64,000 nt of DNA, from positions 558,001 through 622,000 of the forward strand of contig CAWAZY010000003.1 of NCBI GenBank assembly GCA_963786675.1. The letters run 5' to 3'. The number at the start of each line of letters is the position of its first letter. The stretch's first letter is position 1. This document shows, one piece after another, positions 9,766 through 18,767 of this stretch. A program made the position numbers and the translations under genes. This DNA comes from JAGVSR01 sp963786675 (GTDB lineage: Bacteria; Pseudomonadota; Alphaproteobacteria; Rhizobiales; Hyphomicrobiaceae). The notes beneath the pieces were generated by a model that saw only the letters and a program-made list of their open reading frames with translations, ran no database searches and was not told the DNA's origin.

Positions 9766-11894
9766 CGGCCATGGCCCGACCGTCACCGGCTGTAGAGCCA
9801 TCTCTGCCGCGGCTTCGCGCCGACCTTGGGTTTGAGCTGATCTCAGAGCGGGGCGGCGCCACCCCGTCGCTGATTGTCAGTGATCCGGTGCGCGGCACGT
9901 ATTTTCGCCTGGCCTGGCCGGAAAGCGGCATCCTGCTGCTGTGGCGCGAGGCTGCGACGGTTGAGGATCTGAGGCGCCGGCTTCACAACGAATTTGGCAT
10001 CGTGCTGTGCGACGAGCAGCGTGCAGCGGTGGAGGAATTTGCCTTCACCAACCAGCTGACGGTGACGGACAGCACCGGCACGTGGCATCGCTACGCCGCG
10101 ATCCGGTCCGCCGGCCGGCACGGACTGATCAAGACGGTCATGCATGGATACCTGTTCTTCCGGATGCCGCTGTTGCATCCAGAACGGGCCTTGCGTCGCA
10201 TTTTGCCGTGGATTTCGTTCATTTACACGCGTGCCTTCTGGACGGTGCTGACTGGCATTGCGCTGATTGCGGCCTATCTCGCGACACGGCAATGGACGGC
10301 GTTGGAGGCTGCAGCGCGCGATGCGCTGCGCTTGGAAGGCTTGGCTGTCTATGGCTTGGCCGTTCTCTCGCTCAAGGGCATCCACGAGCTTGGACACGCG
10401 CTGACAACGGTCAGGTATGGCTGCCGCGTCCCCAGCATGGGGATTGCCGTCATGCTGGGCGCACCGGTGTTCTACACGGATACGTCCGACAGTTGGCGTC
10501 TGGCGAAGCGTTCAGAGCGGTTGGCGATCGTTTTTGCAGGCGTTGGCGCGGAGCTGATTATTGCGACCCTGGCGATCCTGATGTGGTGCTTTCTGCCCGA
10601 CGGGCTAGGCCGCGACATCAGCTTCGCCTTCGCGACGACGTCGATCGCCTTGTCGCTGGCCATCAATCTCAATCCGTTCATGCGATTCGATGGGTACTTC
10701 GCTCTGTCGGACTATCTGGAGGTGCCCAACCTTCAGTCCAGGGCCTTCGCGCTCGCGGTCTGGAAATTGCGGGAACTCCTCTTCGGGCTGGGTCACGCGC
10801 CGCCGGAGGCCCTGCCGGCCAAGTTGGAACGGCGTCTGATCGTCTATGCGGTTTTAACGGCCATTTACCGGTTCTTTCTGTTCTTAGGCATCGCCGTTAT
10901 CGTTTATTACATGGCAGGCAAGGCGCTCGGCATCATCCTCGCTGCGTTTGAGCTTTCGGTGTTCATCGGGCGACCCATTGCGCTTGAGATGCTCGCATGG
11001 TGGAAGCTGCGCGGCGAGATCAAGACCGGCAGGCGATACCTGGCGACCATGTCGCTCGGCGCGGCATCGGCCATCGTGGTCTTCACGCCGTGGGTTTCGT
11101 CGATTCAGGCTCCGGCTGTTCTCGTGGCGAACGAGGAGCAGGCCATCTATCTGCCGTTTGCCGCCCGTCTGACCGGCATTCATGTGGGCAATGCACAGAC
11201 TGTTGAGGCGGGCGAAACGCTGTTCGTGGCCGAGAGCCAGGATCTGCAGCGGCAATACGAAAAAGCACTCCTCGAACTGCGATTCCTCAAGTTCCAGGCG
11301 GCGCGGGCTCATGCAAGTGCCGAGGCCAGCAAAGACGCCGTCGTCGTGGACACGCAACGCGCGCGTGCGCAAGAGTCCGTGGCCGCGCTCGACCGGCAGC
11401 GGCAGCAACTCGTCATCCGCGCGCCGTTCGCCGGCCTGATCGTAGATCTCGATCCGCACATTACGGAGGGCCTATGGCTCGATAGTGGGCGACCACTGGC
11501 GCGGCTCGTTGCGCACCAGAATGCCCGTGTCAGAGGTCTGGTGGCGGATACGGACGTCGAGCGTGTTACGCGAGGCGCGCGGGCAATCTTCATTGCCGAC
11601 GACGCGGCGGCACCGCGGCACCCGGCAGTGGTCGAAACCATAGCGCCATCGGCCGATGGCCGTCTGGCCGAGCCCGTGTTGGCGGATCTTCACGGCGGCG
11701 GGATCGCGGTTATCGAGCAGGACGGCGGGGTAAAGACTCGTAGCGGCTGGTTCGAAGTCAGCCTTGCATCCGAGGAGCCAGCGCCCGCCCAATTGACACG
11801 GGGTGTTGTTCACATTGATGCCGGCGGGGTGAGCCCATTCGAGCTGGCTTGGCGCCAAGTTGCGCGGGTCCTGGTCCGCGAGCAGGGGTTTTGA
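9762..11894 (+). CDS. M50 (site-2-protease-type) membrane metalloprotease fused to HlyD adaptor domain
   Basis: 710-residue polytopic protein. The N-terminal 110 residues are soluble, possibly PqqD-like. The zinc motif HELGH is at residues 208-212 inside a membrane helix, and the second site-2-protease-type motif NPFMRFDG lies near residues 304-311, so the catalytic set looks complete. Further helices run to about residue 447. Residues about 450-710 form a periplasmic HlyD-like hairpin and barrel-sandwich domain (IYLPFAARLTGIHVGNAQTV; LVIRAPFAGLIVDLDP). It could act as the inner membrane part of a tripartite exporter that lacks an ABC ATPase, or cleave the substrate during export. It is the last gene of the cassette, with a 4-bp overlap. 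Confidence 0.8.
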   Translation: MTAMARPSPAVEPSLPRLRADLGFELISERGGATPSLIVSDPVRGTYFRLAWPESGILLLWREAATVEDLRRRLHNEFGIVLCDEQRAAVEEFAFTNQLTVTDSTGTWHRYAAIRSAGRHGLIKTVMHGYLFFRMPLLHPERALRRILPWISFIYTRAFWTVLTGIALIAAYLATRQWTALEAAARDALRLEGLAVYGLAVLSLKGIHELGHALTTVRYGCRVPSMGIAVMLGAPVFYTDTSDSWRLAKRSERLAIVFAGVGAELIIATLAILMWCFLPDGLGRDISFAFATTSIALSLAINLNPFMRFDGYFALSDYLEVPNLQSRAFALAVWKLRELLFGLGHAPPEALPAKLERRLIVYAVLTAIYRFFLFLGIAVIVYYMAGKALGIILAAFELSVFIGRPIALEMLAWWKLRGEIKTGRRYLATMSLGAASAIVVFTPWVSSIQAPAVLVANEEQAIYLPFAARLTGIHVGNAQTVEAGETLFVAESQDLQRQYEKALLELRFLKFQAARAHASAEASKDAVVVDTQRARAQESVAALDRQRQQLVIRAPFAGLIVDLDPHITEGLWLDSGRPLARLVAHQNARVRGLVADTDVERVTRGARAIFIADDAAAPRHPAVVETIAPSADGRLAEPVLADLHGGGIAVIEQDGGVKTRSGWFEVSLASEEPAPAQLTRGVVHIDAGGVSPFELAWRQVARVLVREQGF

Positions 11895-12021
11895 GCCGCT
11901 GGTGATTTGGGCGGGCGAGGGGCGGGGGCTACCGCTGCCCCAGTTTACGGACCTGCCCCAGTAGCCTATGAATTGGCTCAATTCGCGACGAGACCGATAG
12001 GCACAGCTCATTCCCCACGAG

Positions 12022-13027
12022 ATGAAGAATTCCACTCACCGCTTCTGCGTCGCGCCCATGATGGATTGGACCGATCGGCATTGCCGGGCGTTCCACCGGG
12101 GGCTGACGCGTCATGCCCTGCTCTATACGGAAATGGTGACGGCGGACGCGGTCATTCATGGCGATCGCGCGCGCCTCATTGGCTTCGATCCGGCTGAACA
12201 TCCCGTGGCGCTGCAACTGGGTGGCTCGGATCCGGCAAAACTGGCCGAAGCCGCGCGGATCGGCGCAGCGCTGGGTTACGACGAGATCAACCTCAATGTC
12301 GGGTGCCCATCTGACCGCGTGCAGGAGGGCCGCTTCGGCGCCTGCCTGATGGCGGAGCCTGAACTTGTCGCGCGGTGCGTCGCCGCGATGCGCACAGGCG
12401 GTGCAGATCCCCGTCACGGTCAAGTGCCGCATCGGCATCGACGATCAGGACGGCGAAGCCGATTTCCAGCGCTTCATCGACGTCAACGCCGAGGCGGGCT
12501 GCACAACCTTCATCGTCCATGCCCGCAAGGCGTGGCTCAAGGGACTATCGCCGAAAGAGAACCGCGAGATCCCGCCGCTCGACTACGCGCGTGTTTACCG
12601 CCTGAAGGACGCGCGGCCGGATCTGACCATCGTCATCAACGGCGGCATTGGCAATCTCGAAGCCTGCGCGGAGCACCTGCAGCATGTGGACGGGGTGATG
12701 CTCGGCCGCGCCGCGTATCACGAGCCCTATCTGCTGGCCGAAGTCGATCGGCGCTTTTACGGCAGCACTGATGCCGTGCCGACGCGCCGGGAAGCGCTGG
12801 AGCGGATCATGCCGCACATCAGCCGTCATCTGGCGCGTGGCGGGCGGCTCAACAATGTCACGCGCCACGTCCTCGGGCTCTATCACGGCCGCCCGCGCGG
12901 GCGGCTGTTCCGGCGCATCTTGAGTGAAGAGGCGGTGGGGCCGGGCGCTGGGCTGGAGGTGCTGGAGAAGGCGCTGGCAGCCGCTGAGGGTACCGCACAC
13001 CGGGATGTTGCGGCGGCGGCCGAGTAG
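12022..13027 (+). pseudogene. dusA: tRNA-dihydrouridine synthase A, single +1 frameshift
   Basis: Flavoenzyme reducing uridines in the tRNA D-loop. The first part (APMMDWTDRHCRAFHRGLT, LQLGGSDPAKLAEAARI, INLNVGCPSDRVQ) and second part (IPVTVKCRIGIDD, FIVHARKAWLKGLSPKENR, INGGIG, DGVMLGRAAYHEPYLL) are typical DusA. They sit in different frames joined near 12394, where an extra A follows CGC. Removing that base gives a full 334-residue enzyme with the active-site Cys in NVGCPSD. Only one base is wrong and both halves are well conserved, so a sequencing error or a very recent mutation is likely. Confidence 0.88.
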
Positions 13028-13034
13028 CCAAACC

Positions 13035-13865
13035 ATGGACATGGCCGGCTTAGCAAACGGTGACCTCATTCCGCTGCTTGGCGCGCTGGCGCTGGCGGGC
13101 ATTGTCGCCGGATTTCTGTCGGGCATGTTCGGCATCGGCGGCGGGTCCATTCTCGTGCCGGTGCTCTACATGGCGTTCGGCGCCGTGGGTGTCGCGGAAG
13201 ATGTCCGCATGCAAGTGACGCTCGGAACATCCTTTGCCGTCATCGCGCCCACGGGCCTGCGTTCCTACCTGTCTCACCGATCGCGGGGCCTCGTCGATCA
13301 CACGGCGTTTCGACGGCTCGCCCCGTGGGTCTTTGCGGGTGTCGTGGCCGGGGTGGTCATCGCAGGGTTGGCGTCGAGCGAAGCCTTGCGCTGGGTATGG
13401 GTGATCGCGGCGAGCGCCATGGCCTTGAAGCTCGGGTTCGGCCGGGACGACTGGTCTCTCGGGCCGCGATTGCCGCCGTCTTGGGGGATAGAGGCGATCG
13501 CATTCATGATCGGACTTCTCTCCGCGCTCATGAGCATCGGCGGCGGCCTGTTCATGGTGTCGTTCCTGATGCTGTACGGGTACGCGGTGCTGCCAGCGAT
13601 TGCGACATCATCGGGGTTCGGGCCGTTGATCGCCGTCACGGGGCTCATCGGCTATGCCATCGCGGGTTGGAGTGTCATCGGTTTGCCGCCCGGATCCATC
13701 GGCTACGTCAATCTTGTGGCGGCGCTGGTGATGCTCCCGACCAGTCTGGCCTTCGCCCCTCTGGGCGTGCGTGTCGCGCATGGTGTGCCGCGGCGAATCC
13801 TCGAGTTGGCCTTCGCGGCCTACCTCGCACTCGTGGCTTTGAAGTTTTTATGGACTCTCGTGTAA
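13035..13865 (+). CDS. TauE/SafE-family sulfite/sulfonate-type permease
   Basis: 276-residue integral membrane protein with about eight hydrophobic segments. The two family repeats each carry a glycine-rich motif: GMFGIGGGSILVPVLYMAF near residue 30 and SIGGGLFMVSFLMLYGYAV near residue 165. These are typical of TauE/SafE (DUF81) anion exporters. The ATG at 13035 follows the dusA stop by 7 bp and is preferred over an upstream in-frame start inside dusA. The substrate cannot be told from sequence. Confidence 0.85.
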   Translation: MDMAGLANGDLIPLLGALALAGIVAGFLSGMFGIGGGSILVPVLYMAFGAVGVAEDVRMQVTLGTSFAVIAPTGLRSYLSHRSRGLVDHTAFRRLAPWVFAGVVAGVVIAGLASSEALRWVWVIAASAMALKLGFGRDDWSLGPRLPPSWGIEAIAFMIGLLSALMSIGGGLFMVSFLMLYGYAVLPAIATSSGFGPLIAVTGLIGYAIAGWSVIGLPPGSIGYVNLVAALVMLPTSLAFAPLGVRVAHGVPRRILELAFAAYLALVALKFLWTLV

Positions 13866-14060
13866 GGCCGCCGACGCGACGTCACGACGACCCCTCATTC
13901 CTCAGACAGCGCCACTCCGTAAACAGGCGGCTCGCGGTCGCCTTGTGCTCAGGGCGACACTTGCGGCGTAACTTTTTTGGGAACGAGCTGGCCGCAAAGG
14001 CGTTTCGGCGAACGACGGATAACCCGTCCAAACCTAATGAAATCCTAGGAGGATTTGATC

Positions 14061-14546
14061 ATGAAATCGCATATTCTGCCAATTATTGGCGCCGCGACAC
14101 TGTTTGCTGTCTCTGCCCACGCCCAGTCCTCGACCGCGCCTTCGCCTGATACGGCGACGCCGCCGGCGGCAAATGAAATGAGCCCGGCGCCGGGTGGTGC
14201 GGCTGCTCCGTCTGCTTCGCCGTCAACGAAGGCCGCGCCGATACCGTCGCCGTCCGCTGCAGCAACGACCTCGTCGGACACCATCAAGCTGACGGACGCT
14301 GAAGCCAAGAACCTCGTGAACAAGGTCGTCTACTCAAGCGACGACAAGAACGTCGGCGAAGTGGCGCAGATCGCTCGGGATAGCTCGGGCAATGTGACGG
14401 AACTTCATGCCGATATCGGCGGCTTCTTGGGTCTGGGTGAAACGCGCGTTCGCGTGATGCCCGACCAGTTCCAGGTACGGGAAGATAAGATCATCCTGAT
14501 GCTGAATTCGGAGCAGGTGAAGACGCTGCCGAAGATCGACAGCTAA
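14061..14546 (+). CDS. Secreted PRC-barrel-type protein with Pro/Ala/Ser linker
   Basis: 161-residue exported protein. Residues 1-23 are a signal peptide (ILPIIGAATLFAVSAHAQ). A low-complexity Pro/Ala/Ser linker follows to about residue 75. The C-terminal domain (VVYSSDDKNVGEVAQI, TELHADIGGFLGLGETRVRV) matches the PRC-barrel fold common in alphaproteobacterial periplasmic proteins. A strong ribosome binding site AGGAGG at 14047-14052 sits 8 bp from the ATG. A clear terminator follows, so the gene is probably transcribed alone. Function unknown, perhaps envelope stress or structural. Confidence 0.8.
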   Translation: MKSHILPIIGAATLFAVSAHAQSSTAPSPDTATPPAANEMSPAPGGAAAPSASPSTKAAPIPSPSAAATTSSDTIKLTDAEAKNLVNKVVYSSDDKNVGEVAQIARDSSGNVTELHADIGGFLGLGETRVRVMPDQFQVREDKIILMLNSEQVKTLPKIDS

Positions 14547-14568
14547 CGTTTTCATCACCGTTGACATG

Positions 14569-14597
14569 GGCGCCGGAAAAAATTCCGGCGCCTTTTG
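14569..14597 (+). terminator. Rho-independent terminator
   Basis: Inverted repeat GGCGCCGG / CCGGCGCC around an A/T-rich loop, followed by TTTT at 14593-14596. It lies 20 bp after the stop of the PRC-barrel gene. Confidence 0.85.
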
Positions 14598-14629
14598 TCA
14601 TGAGATGGGCGTGTGTCAGCGACGTGCGC

Positions 14630-15325
14630 CTAGTCCGTGGTGTCTTTCAGAATGGCGCGGGAGTGGGAAAAGAAATCCCGGCGCAAGAGGATCAGAATGA
14701 TCCAGGTCGTCGCGAGCACGAAGGCAAGCGGATGATAGAACCACAACAGGCCGGCGGCGAGGTAGTAGAAGGCGCGCAACCCCTCATTGACGTGGGCACC
14801 GACGAGGCCGAGTAGCGCGGCGGTTCTGCGCGCATGCGCCACGCGGGCGTCAGCATCGGGGAAATCGTGCGGCGGCGTCGCCCCCAGCATGCTCACGGTG
14901 TAGTGCGACAGGCGAAAGGCCCAGGCAAACTTGAAGAAGGCATAGACCATGATGGTCATCAGAAAGATGACCTTCACTTGCCAGAGAGCAGCGCCGGAAT
15001 GGGTGGCCTGAGGCAGCAACTCGAAGATCAGCCGGGCTTTGTCACCATAACCCAGGAGGGCCGTCAGACCGCCTATGACGATGACGCTGGTTGAAGCAAA
15101 GAACGCATTGGCGTTGACGAGCCAGCCGAGGAGTTGGCCATCGACAATGCGATTGTCCCGCTCGCTCATGCGGACCATCCAGTTGGTCCGGTGGGCCTGA
15201 ACGGCGGCCGAAATGGAATGCCGGTAGATCGCGGGCCGCGTCGTGATGAAATCGTAGGCGGTAACGGCGGCCAGGAACCAGACCACCGCGAACAGGTCGA
15301 GGGCAGGAATGAGATCGAGGAACAC
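14630..15325 (-). CDS. DUF599 family membrane protein
   Basis: 231-residue membrane protein with about four hydrophobic segments (LDLFAVVWFLAAVTAYDF at the start; FYHPLAFVLATTWIILILL at the end). The pattern HRTNWMVRMSERDNRIVDGQ followed by NANAFFASTSVIVIGGLTAL is characteristic of the DUF599 family. Predicted start is GTG. Function unknown. It stands alone between convergent and same-strand neighbours. Confidence 0.8.
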   Translation of the reverse strand: MFLDLIPALDLFAVVWFLAAVTAYDFITTRPAIYRHSISAAVQAHRTNWMVRMSERDNRIVDGQLLGWLVNANAFFASTSVIVIGGLTALLGYGDKARLIFELLPQATHSGAALWQVKVIFLMTIMVYAFFKFAWAFRLSHYTVSMLGATPPHDFPDADARVAHARRTAALLGLVGAHVNEGLRAFYYLAAGLLWFYHPLAFVLATTWIILILLRRDFFSHSRAILKDTTD

Positions 15326-15453
15326 GGCGGCGGTCTCTTTATCTTTCCGGAGGTTCCGCGACTATGGCCCCAACACTGGGCTAGTGCCAGAGCCCAGCCG
15401 ACCTAGTCACGGCTCTCAGCATAGCACGCTGTCTTCCGCTGGTCGCGAGCCCT

Positions 15454-16953
15454 TCAGATTTTCTGGTTCCAGGCACCGACAGCGGGGTGCTTGGCGAGGC
15501 GCGCCTCGATATCGCGGAAGATCGCGATTTTATTCTCTTCCGAAACCGGACTTTCGACCACGATGACGAGTTCGGGCTTGTTGGAGGATGCACGCACCAG
15601 CCCCCACGTCCCATCTTCCAGGGTCACGCGAACTCCATTGACCGTCACCAGATCGCGGATTTTCTGTCCGGCAACCCGCGCGCCCGACTTCGCGGCTGTT
15701 TCGTATTCGGCCACGATCTGGTCGACGATGCCGTACTTTTTCTCGTCGTCGCAATGAGGCGACATGGTGGGCGATTGATAGGTCTTGGGCAGTGCACGCT
15801 TGAGGTCGGCCATGGTCTTGTCCGGCGCGCGATCGAGCATGTCGCAGACGGCGAGTGCCGCCACGAGACCGTCGTCGTAGCCACGTCCCAAGGGCGGCTG
15901 GAAGAAGAAGTGGCCGGATTTTTCGAAACCGACGAGCGCCTTCTGTTCGAAGGTGTAGCGCTTCATGTAGGAATGGCCGGTCTTCCAGTAGAGCGCCTTG
16001 GCGCCGTTCGCCTGAAGCACGGGATCGGTCATGAAAAGACCGGTCGATTTGACGTCGGCGACGAACGTTGCACCGGGATGCTTGGCGGAAATATCCCGCG
16101 CCAGCATCACGCCGACGGTATCGGCGAAGATTTCCTGACCTTCGTTATCGACCACGCCGCACCGGTCGCCGTCGCCGTCGAAGCCGAGCCCCACGTCGGC
16201 CTTGTGCTGGATCACCGCCTCGGCGATGGCATGCAGCATCTTCATGTCTTCCGGATTGGGATTATAGCGCGGAAAGGCATGATCCAGATCGCAGTCGAGG
16301 CGCACCACCTCGCACCCGGCGGCTTCCAGCACCTGCGGGGCAAAGGCGCCCGCCGTGCCGTTGCCGCAGGCGGCCACGACTTTGAGCTTGCGCGTGAGCT
16401 TCGGGCGGTTGGTTAGATCGGCTATGTAGCGCTCGGCCATGCCGGGCACGAAAATGTAGCGCCCGCCGTCGCAGGCCTTGGACGTGCCGGATAGCACAAT
16501 TTCCTTCAGACGGCTCATTTCGTCGGGGCCGAAGGTCAGCGGGCGCGACAGGCCCATCTTGATGCCCGTCCATCCATTGTCGTTGTGCGAGGCCGTGACC
16601 ATGGCCACGCCTTCCACGTCGAGATCGAACTGCGCGAAGTAGGCCATCGGTGAGAGGGCGAGCCCGATGTCGTGCACTTCGCAGCCGCCGGCCAGCAGAC
16701 CCGTGATCAGCGCCTGCTTCACGCTGCCGGAGTACCAGCGGTAGTCGTGACCGACGACGATGCGCTTCTTGACGCCGCGCTCGGCGAACAGCGTGGCCAT
16801 GCCAAGGCCCACCGCGTTCAATCCCATCAGGTTGATCTCCTGGGGAAAGAGCCAGCGCGCGTCGTATTCGCGAAAGCCCGTGGGCTTGACGAGCGGCAGG
16901 CGTTCGAAGTCGGCGGTGTTGGGAACGAGGTCGGCGCGCGGACGGGGCAGCAT
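15454..16953 (-). CDS. Phosphomannomutase/phosphoglucomutase
   Basis: 499-residue alpha-D-phosphohexomutase, interconverting hexose 1- and 6-phosphates for sugar nucleotide and envelope polysaccharide synthesis. The catalytic phosphoserine loop is TASHNDNGWTGIK, the metal loop is GFDGDGDRCGVVD, the sugar-binding loop is FEKSGHF, and the C-terminal phosphate site is RASSNKPEL. Length and motif order fit the AlgC/ManB-type bifunctional branch, but the exact sugar preference is not visible. It starts with ATG at 16953. Confidence 0.88.
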   Translation of the reverse strand: MLPRPRADLVPNTADFERLPLVKPTGFREYDARWLFPQEINLMGLNAVGLGMATLFAERGVKKRIVVGHDYRWYSGSVKQALITGLLAGGCEVHDIGLALSPMAYFAQFDLDVEGVAMVTASHNDNGWTGIKMGLSRPLTFGPDEMSRLKEIVLSGTSKACDGGRYIFVPGMAERYIADLTNRPKLTRKLKVVAACGNGTAGAFAPQVLEAAGCEVVRLDCDLDHAFPRYNPNPEDMKMLHAIAEAVIQHKADVGLGFDGDGDRCGVVDNEGQEIFADTVGVMLARDISAKHPGATFVADVKSTGLFMTDPVLQANGAKALYWKTGHSYMKRYTFEQKALVGFEKSGHFFFQPPLGRGYDDGLVAALAVCDMLDRAPDKTMADLKRALPKTYQSPTMSPHCDDEKKYGIVDQIVAEYETAAKSGARVAGQKIRDLVTVNGVRVTLEDGTWGLVRASSNKPELVIVVESPVSEENKIAIFRDIEARLAKHPAVGAWNQKI

Positions 16954-17082
16954 GAGGGGCCTCGATGAGGGGGATGAATGGTCGGTCGGTCGGGATGGGG
17001 GTAAACCCCATACTGCGGCGGGATTACGACGCTAGGGGTGCGGCACGTAACTCAGGCGGCGGTCAGGCGCGGATCTGGGGGG

Positions 17083-17667
17083 TTAGTCTTCCAGCACAAG
17101 CCGTCCCGAGCGCATGTCGACGCGGTCGAGTTGGCCGAGGAACGACATGCCGAGGAGGCTGATGCCAAGCGCGCCGGGTTCGGAGACCATGCCGCGCACG
17201 TTGCGCACGGTAATCGGCCCGATGCTGACCCGGTCCAGCATGACCGGCGCCACACGGGCGCTGCCGTTGGCGGTCGATGATGTGTGCGTAAAGTCCTTAT
17301 CGGTGATAAAGATGCCCGCACGTTCCGCATCCTCGTAGGTCAGCGCAACCAGCGTGGCGCCGGTGTCGACCAGAACTTCGATCTCGCGGCCGTTGATCTC
17401 GGCCTCGGCATGATAATGCCCGCCGCCGCCGGCTTCGAGTTCGACGACGAAGCCGCCAGTCTCGGACGTCGCGTGGGAGGATGGCGCAGGGTCGAGGATG
17501 GGCTCGCCGGTGGCGGCTGACATGGATGGCGGAGCTGTCCCCAGGATCGCATGGGCAACGCCCTTCAGCTCATCGAAATAAATTAGAGCTCCAGCACACA
17601 TCATGGCGGCGACCGTCCAGGATGCAGCTTCCCCGAGCAGTGTGCGGGTACCAGACGACAGACTCAT
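17083..17667 (-). CDS. Retropepsin-like aspartic protease (TIGR02281-type)
   Basis: 194-residue clan AA aspartic protease-like protein with one N-terminal membrane segment (WTVAAMMCAGALIYF). The catalytic motif is VLVDTGATLVALTYEDAERA, preceded by NGREIE. The C-terminal half carries NVRGMVSEPGALGISLLGMSFL, matching the conserved LLGMsFL tail of the family. The active form should be a periplasmic dimer. It lies next to a second protein of the same family, probably a tandem duplication. Confidence 0.85.
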   Translation of the reverse strand: MSLSSGTRTLLGEAASWTVAAMMCAGALIYFDELKGVAHAILGTAPPSMSAATGEPILDPAPSSHATSETGGFVVELEAGGGGHYHAEAEINGREIEVLVDTGATLVALTYEDAERAGIFITDKDFTHTSSTANGSARVAPVMLDRVSIGPITVRNVRGMVSEPGALGISLLGMSFLGQLDRVDMRSGRLVLED

Positions 17668-17725
17668 ACTTCAAGCCTCGCGCGCAAAAATCTGCCGCGG
17701 GCGGGCGCCAATCGATCGCCGATCC

Positions 17726-18433
17726 TCAGCCGCGCAGCGTCAGGAAGTCTCCGGAGAACTCATAAGAGCGCAGGCGCCTTAAGAAACTCATACCGAGCAA
17801 ACTCTCGTTAAGATTTCCCGGCTTTGCCACCAGGGCCTCGATATCCTGGAGCGCGATATCGCCGATGGCCATCAGGCGCAGCCGGACCGGCGCGGCAAAG
17901 GTCGTGCCGTTAGCGGTGCTGACGGGCGTCGTGTAGGAGAGGCTCGATACATCGATGCCGGCGCGTTCGGCATCAGCCGGTTTCAAGACGACGGTCGAGG
18001 CGCCGGTGTCGACGAGCATGGAAATGGGCGCGCCGTTGATGCTGCCGCGGGCCACAAAATGACCGTTGACGTGCTTACGCAACCGGACGGCCCGCTCACC
18101 GGCGCCAGCGTCGGGATCGGTCAGTGCGGAGCCTGCCGGGAGTAGTTCCGCACCAAGGCGGCGGCCGGCTTCCCCAACTTCGCCGCGGAAGGCGTAGCCG
18201 ATGATCAGCAAGGCCGTGAGGCCGATCCAGATTCCGGCATGGCGCAACGCCGTCAGGGCGCGACCGCGGTAGTCGCCCGCGAGTGAGAAGAGATAAACCG
18301 CGACCAGCGCGCCGCCAATGACGAGCAGTCCGATGTCGCCGCCGTCGAGACCGCTCAAAGGCGCCGTCTCACCGGAGAGCAGGAAGAAAAGACCAATGAG
18401 ACCGGCCAGCAGGACAAAAAGCCAGACCAGCAT
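17726..18433 (-). CDS. Second retropepsin-like aspartic protease, three N-terminal membrane helices
   Basis: 235-residue relative of the neighbour. Three membrane helices come first (MLVWLFVLLAGLIGLFFLL, IGLLVIGGALVAVYLFSL, IWIGLTALLIIGYAF), then the protease domain with catalytic MLVDTGASTVVLKPADAERA and tail KPGNLNESLLGMSFLRRL. The ATG at 18433 follows the DUF1289 stop by 4 bp. A longer start inside the DUF1289 gene is rejected because it would place a charged stretch ahead of the first helix. The domain faces the periplasm if the helices run as expected. Substrate unknown. Confidence 0.85.
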   Translation of the reverse strand: MLVWLFVLLAGLIGLFFLLSGETAPLSGLDGGDIGLLVIGGALVAVYLFSLAGDYRGRALTALRHAGIWIGLTALLIIGYAFRGEVGEAGRRLGAELLPAGSALTDPDAGAGERAVRLRKHVNGHFVARGSINGAPISMLVDTGASTVVLKPADAERAGIDVSSLSYTTPVSTANGTTFAAPVRLRLMAIGDIALQDIEALVAKPGNLNESLLGMSFLRRLRSYEFSGDFLTLRG

Positions 18434-18437
18434 AACG

Positions 18438-18656
18438 TCAGTTCCCTTCAGCGGCCGCCGCAACCACGCGGCGGGGCAATTCATTCATGATGCGACGGCG
18501 CTCGGCGGAGGGAAGCGAGCTCCACGCCCCGATTTCATCGATCGTGCGCAGGCACCCCGTGCACAGGCGTGTCTTGGGATCAATGACACAGACCTTGATG
18601 CAGGGCGTCTCGATCATTGGTTTCGCCGCCCCCGAACCTGAACTCTGAATGGCCAT
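18438..18656 (-). CDS. DUF1289 domain protein
   Basis: 72-residue protein with the family core IETPCIKVCVIDPKTRLCTG, CLRTIDEIGAWSSL and RRRIMNELPRR. The spaced cysteines (CIKVC, LCTGC) suggest a metal or Fe-S site. It sits directly upstream of the second retropepsin-like gene with a 4-bp gap, so they are co-transcribed. Molecular function is not established. Confidence 0.88.
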   Translation of the reverse strand: MAIQSSGSGAAKPMIETPCIKVCVIDPKTRLCTGCLRTIDEIGAWSSLPSAERRRIMNELPRRVVAAAAEGN

Positions 18657-18767
18657 TACGATGACTTAGAGGCGGGATGGGGGCGCCGCAAGGGGTGCTG
18701 GCGCACATGCGTCCGCATTGCGCCACTGGCAGGCCGCTTCCGTCCGGTCAACGGCGCAATGACAGCG

